Positions 3,492 to 5,991 of a stretch of DNA of 5,991 nucleotides are shown here, piece after piece. The notes under the pieces were generated by a model that searched no databases, was not told the origin of the DNA, and saw only the letters and a list, made by a program, of their open reading frames with translations. Position 1 is the stretch's first letter. Each line of letters begins with the position of its first letter. The translations under genes and the position numbers were made by a program. This stretch comes from Fructobacillus cardui (GTDB lineage Bacteria > Bacillota > Bacilli > Lactobacillales > Lactobacillaceae), in assembly GCF_023218935.1 (NCBI RefSeq), contig NZ_JAJIAL010000019.1; one strand, 5' to 3'.

Positions 3492-3689
3492 ATGAAAGTC
3501 TTAACGAATACATTTGTTGATGCCCTAACAGTTAAGCAGGCACGAGAACGCCTTACCTTTGGGCAATTAGCAGAAAAGACGGGAGTTAATAGCGTGACTA
3601 TCTCACGAATTATTAACCGCAAGGTAGACACAGCTCAAGAACGTACGTTTGACAAGTTGAACGATTGGCTATTGGGAGACATGCAATGA
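3492..3689 (+). CDS. Mini-HTH protein (second of a tandem pair)
   Basis: A 65-residue HTH protein: LTFGQLAEKTGVNSVTISRIINRKV (residues 21-45) is the HTH, and FDKLNDWLLGDMQ the terminal helix. Comparison with the preceding gene shows the same length, domain placement and terminal LN-WL motif, implying duplication, though the recognition helices differ (SRFTLYRVLN against NSVTISRIIN) and so probably the DNA sites. GGAG (3480-3483) follows directly on the preceding stop codon. The stop overlaps the next start by four bases (ATGA), a sign of translational coupling. Confidence 0.82.
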   Translation: MKVLTNTFVDALTVKQARERLTFGQLAEKTGVNSVTISRIINRKVDTAQERTFDKLNDWLLGDMQ

Positions 3690-3958
3690 AAACAGGCAAT
3701 CGCGTTGCAGACGGCCTTGACCAAAATTTACGTGAATATGATGAATGGGTCAACAATAAGCAGTCAGAGGCTCATCTAAACGTTTGGAAGCACGGTGAAC
3801 TAAGCCTTGATGAAATTGAAGAATCAAACTTAGGGCCATTTTTAAAACATATCAAAAAGACTGGATATCCATTCCAGTATGTATTGGACGCTGATTTAGG
3901 TGAGTTCATGGATTCTGATGAATTAACTAGTTTTTCAATCGAAACGATTTACTTTTAG
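3686..3958 (+). CDS. Hypothetical acidic early protein
   Basis: A 90-residue protein of unknown family, starting at the ATG at 3686 that overlaps the previous stop codon by 4 bases; GGGAG (3674-3678) lies upstream. It is rich in Glu and Asp (for example LDEIEESNLGPF and LDADLGEFMDSDEL) with a possible helix from residues 10-40. There are no cysteines, no membrane segment and no clear catalytic motif. Its place between HTH regulators and the recombination genes suggests an early accessory role; I do not assign one. Confidence 0.75.
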   Translation: MKTGNRVADGLDQNLREYDEWVNNKQSEAHLNVWKHGELSLDEIEESNLGPFLKHIKKTGYPFQYVLDADLGEFMDSDELTSFSIETIYF

Positions 3959-3969
3959 GAGGAATAACA

Positions 3970-4368
3970 ATGGCACACGAAACAATGATTGTTAATGCGT
4001 ATGGAGAACCGACAACTCAGAGCCAATTGTTGGATATGGACTACTTAAACCGTTTAACAAGTGAACAAAAGGAGGCGTTGGCTTATGAAGCTAAAGAACT
4101 CAAAAAGCCATTAAAAAACGTTGATGAAATGGTTAAACATCATTTAGAAAACGGTGGACAGTTTAAGCATATTTCATATTCGAAAACAAATCGTGCAGCA
4201 GTTGATCAGTCTGAAGAGACTAAGAAGGCGTTTGTAAAAAAGTATGGGTGGGCAGCAGTAAGTGTCAATACGCCAGCACAACTTAAGCGAGAGTTTGGTA
4301 AGTCGATTGAACAAGACCTTGAAAAGGTGACTGTTTACTCCGAACAAAACCGTATTAAGTACGAATAA
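3970..4368 (+). CDS. Hypothetical early protein upstream of the annealing protein gene
   Basis: A 132-residue mostly helical protein. The first 20 residues are neutral (MAHETMIVNAYGEPTTQ), then a charged helical stretch (LTSEQKEALAYEAKELKKPLKNVDEMVKHHL) and a C-terminal half with KKAFVKKYGWAAVSVNTPAQLKREF. The ATG at 3970 has AGGAGG (3957-3962) eight bases before it, partly overlapping the previous stop. It directly precedes the recombination genes with 10 bases between, so it is likely co-expressed and may assist them, but I do not recognise the family. Confidence 0.78.
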   Translation: MAHETMIVNAYGEPTTQSQLLDMDYLNRLTSEQKEALAYEAKELKKPLKNVDEMVKHHLENGGQFKHISYSKTNRAAVDQSEETKKAFVKKYGWAAVSVNTPAQLKREFGKSIEQDLEKVTVYSEQNRIKYE

Positions 4369-4378
4369 GGAGTCAATT

Positions 4379-5059
4379 ATGGCTGAAAAAACAGTATTTA
4401 AGACGTTGAAAGAAATTAACGTATCTGATCACGTTGAAAAAAAGCGGTCAGGTTATACCGAGTTAAGCTACTTATCTTGGGCTTGGGCTTGGGAAGAATT
4501 AAAGAACCATTATCCAGATGCTAGTTATGTCATTAAGAAATTCGACAATAACTTGCCATACGTCTATGACGAAAACACTGGTTACATGGTTTTCACTGAA
4601 ATCACTATTGACGGCATGACCCATGAAATGTGGCTACCAGTGATGGACGGACAAAATAAGGCAATGAAATCACAGCCATACGAGTTCATGACAAAGAAAG
4701 GCAAGAAACGAGTAGAACAGGCAACAATGTTTGATGTTAACAAGACCATTATGCGTTGCTTAGTAAAAAATATTGCCATGTTTGGTCTAGGTTTGTACAT
4801 CTACCGTGGCGAAGACTTACCAGACGTTGAACCTGAGAAGATTTCAGCAGAGCAAGTCAATATCTTACAGATTACGATTCAAAATGCCGAGAAGCTTACA
4901 GGTACAAACTTGATTGGATGGACGAATAAGAATTTAGGTAAGTTATCAGATTTGACTGTAGAAGAATATCCACGAGCTGAATCACTGGTTAACAACTTGC
5001 TTGATAAGGCCAAAGAAAAGGTAGCACAAGAAGATAAGAAAGATGAGGAATCAGCATGA
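4379..5059 (+). CDS. DUF1071 (Sak3-type) single-strand annealing protein
   Basis: A 226-residue phage recombination protein that should bind single-stranded DNA and anneal complementary strands during replication and recombination. The family pattern is clear: SYLSWAWAWEELKNHYP (30-46), FDNNLPYVYDENTGYMVF (55-72), EMWLPVMDGQNKAMK (83-97) and a later block NKTIMRCLVKNIAMFGLGLY (121-140) ending with the RGEDLP motif (143-148). The C-terminal 50 residues are charged and probably flexible (KAKEKVAQEDKKDEESA), where partner contacts are often made. AAGGAG (4367-4372) precedes the ATG. Its stop overlaps the ssb start by four bases, so the annealing protein and SSB are translationally coupled, consistent with joint work on ssDNA. 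Confidence 0.88.
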   Translation: MAEKTVFKTLKEINVSDHVEKKRSGYTELSYLSWAWAWEELKNHYPDASYVIKKFDNNLPYVYDENTGYMVFTEITIDGMTHEMWLPVMDGQNKAMKSQPYEFMTKKGKKRVEQATMFDVNKTIMRCLVKNIAMFGLGLYIYRGEDLPDVEPEKISAEQVNILQITIQNAEKLTGTNLIGWTNKNLGKLSDLTVEEYPRAESLVNNLLDKAKEKVAQEDKKDEESA

Positions 5060-5487
5060 TTAATCGAGTGGTATTAATTGGACGAATGACTAAAGATGTA
5101 GAACTTCGGTACACGCAATCAGGGACAGCCGTTGGTTCGTTCACATTGGCCGTTAATCGAGCATTTAAAAACAATAATGGCGAACGTGAGGCAGATTTTA
5201 TTAACGCCGTTATCTGGCGTAAGCCAGCCGAAAACTTCGCTAACTTTACTGGCAAAGGAGCGCAGGTTGCAATCGAAGGGCGGTTGCAAACACGTAACTA
5301 TGAAAACAACCAAGGCCAGCGAGTATATGTGACCGAAGTGGTAGTTGATAACTTCTCACTGCTCGAATCAAAGGCGGAAGCTGATAGGCGCCGAGCTGAA
5401 AACGGGTCATCACAACCTGCACAGCAATCATCAGTACCATTTAACAATACAGAAGTCGATATTAGTGATGATGACATTCCGTTCTAA
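5056..5487 (+). CDS. ssb: Single-stranded DNA-binding protein
   Basis: A 143-residue SSB. The OB-fold occupies about residues 1-105, with MINRVVLIGRMTKDVELRYT at the start, the conserved NAVIWRKPAENFANF (50-64, including W54 on the DNA face) and a GRLQTRNYENNQGQRVYVTEVV strand pair. A Ser/Gln/Asn-rich linker (about 113-132) leads to the acidic tip DISDDDIPF that recruits partner proteins. Length and architecture are usual for a phage SSB of Firmicutes. The ATG at 5056 sits within the preceding stop overlap (ATGA) and has GAGG (5045-5048) upstream. It should coat ssDNA at the phage fork and load or stimulate the upstream-encoded annealing protein. Confidence 0.96.
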   Translation: MINRVVLIGRMTKDVELRYTQSGTAVGSFTLAVNRAFKNNNGEREADFINAVIWRKPAENFANFTGKGAQVAIEGRLQTRNYENNQGQRVYVTEVVVDNFSLLESKAEADRRRAENGSSQPAQQSSVPFNNTEVDISDDDIPF

Positions 5488-5505
5488 TTGGTATAGGTGG
5501 TAATT

Positions 5506-5991
5506 ATGAATGAACAACCAAATTATTACGCTATTATTCCAGCCAGTGTTAGGTATGACAAGAATTTATTAAAAGGTTCTGTTCTCTTGTATGGCGAAAT
5601 TACAGCTCTTTCTAATCAGAAAGGTTACTGCTGGGCAAGTGATGGTTATTTTGCTGAATTATATGGGGTTGATAAACGCAGTATCCAACGCTGGTTATCG
5701 TCTCTAGAAGAAAACGGATATATAACTCGAATTGTGCAAAAAGACGGTAAGAAAATTGTAAGTCGGTCAATTAAGTTGGGCGACAAAAATGTCTCTAACC
5801 TAGTGACAAAAACGTCGTACCCTACTGACAAAAATGTCACTACCCCTACTGACAAAAATGTCCGAGAGAATAATACAAGTATTAATACTACAAATAATAA
5901 TACACATAATAATACACATAATAAAACACCATCAAAGGCCAAGCCTTTGGAGAGTGATTTAAAAAATAAATTTGCCGAGATTTGGGGAATA
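5506..5991 (+). CDS. Replisome-organizer-like protein, N-terminal part (runs off the window)
   Basis: The visible 162 residues begin YYAIIPASVRYDKNLLKGSVLLYGEI, then a winged HTH at about 44-75 (ASDGYFAELYGVDKRSI, QRWLSSLEENGYITR) of the HTH_36 type common at the N-terminus of phage replication initiators. A repetitive linker follows, containing DKNV at 93-96, 108-111 and 116-119 and then an Asn/Thr-rich run (about 121-140). The repeated peptide is a by-product of the iterons in the DNA. The C-terminal part, perhaps a DnaD-like or helicase-loader domain, is outside the window. AGGTGG (5495-5500) precedes the ATG. By position after ssb and by content it should bind the origin within its own gene and recruit the host helicase. 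Confidence 0.85.
   Translation, partial: MNEQPNYYAIIPASVRYDKNLLKGSVLLYGEITALSNQKGYCWASDGYFAELYGVDKRSIQRWLSSLEENGYITRIVQKDGKKIVSRSIKLGDKNVSNLVTKTSYPTDKNVTTPTDKNVRENNTSINTTNNNTHNNTHNKTPSKAKPLESDLKNKFAEIWGI
5776..5862 (+). repeat. Four iterons, probable replication origin core
   Basis: Four copies of an 18-bp repeat lie at 5776-5793, 5799-5816, 5821-5838 and 5845-5862 with start-to-start spacing of 23, 22 and 24 bp, about two helical turns each. The last two are identical (CCTACTGACAAAAATGTC); the others differ at a few positions. Each contains the dyad GACA-AAAA-TGTC (one C variant). Such iterons inside the initiator gene are the known origin layout in lactococcal phages of the TP901-1 type. 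Confidence 0.75.
5865..5932 (+). other. AT-rich unwinding tract next to the iterons
   Basis: This stretch is strongly AT-rich and includes 12-bp direct repeats (AATAATACACAT at 5896-5907 and 5908-5919, with a degenerate third copy). Its place just beyond the iterons fits a DNA-unwinding element; on the protein level it encodes the Asn/Thr-rich linker. Confidence 0.55.

Noticed and set aside
5776..5862. CRISPR array
   Set aside because: The repeats are only 18 bp with 3-6 bases between them and lie in frame within a gene; they fit iterons, not CRISPR repeats and spacers.
5646..5942. 98-codon minus-strand frame opposite the initiator gene
   Set aside because: Its low-complexity Leu/Val/Phe runs come from reading the iterons and AT-rich tract backwards.

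Overview
The window looks like the lysogeny/early-replication module of a temperate siphophage or prophage from a low-GC Firmicute, most likely a lactic acid bacterium (Lactobacillaceae; I cannot fix the genus). The basis is the AT-rich composition, the strong AAGGAGG-type ribosome binding sites, and the gene order: CI-like repressor, divergent Cro-like gene, Bro-N/ORF6C antirepressor, small HTH genes, DUF1071/Sak3-type annealing protein, SSB, and a replisome-organizer-like gene carrying iterons.

Layout. 1-480 (minus) is the N-terminal 160 residues of a CI/LexA-type repressor, cut by the window edge. 481-663 is a genetic switch: divergent promoters and four copies of a 14-bp operator (consensus TACGAA-NN-TTCGTA), two of which lie in the promoter spacers. 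664-879 is a Cro-like protein. At 891-935 a 14-codon ORF looks like the decapitated start of an antirepressor gene. 936-1493 has no clear plus-strand gene. It is bounded in part by a pair of 34-bp inverted repeats (943-976 and 1298-1331) that enclose a small minus-strand ORF with its own terminator, followed by two perfect hairpins. 1494-2186 is the intact antirepressor. 2199-2393 is a small unknown gene. 2390-2773 is a minus-strand gene set against the operon (winged-helix, DUF2513/YjcQ-like). 2850-3071 is an excisionase/MerR-like small protein and 3080-3202 a 40-aa membrane protein. 3196-3269 looks like a minus-strand small RNA gene (extended -10, hairpin, terminator). 3285-3689 holds two tandem paralogous mini-HTH proteins. 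3686-4368 holds two unknown early genes. 4379-5059 is the annealing protein, 5056-5487 is ssb, and 5506 to the end is the start of a replication initiator with a probable origin inside it (four iterons then an AT-rich tract).

Working model. CI and the Cro-like protein compete for the shared operators to choose lysogeny or lytic growth. The antirepressor would tip the balance to lytic growth. The downstream plus-strand cassette supplies accessory regulators, then recombination (annealing protein plus SSB) and replication initiation. The least explained parts are the 34-bp inverted-repeat element in the antirepressor leader and the minus-strand small RNA unit near 3.2 kb.
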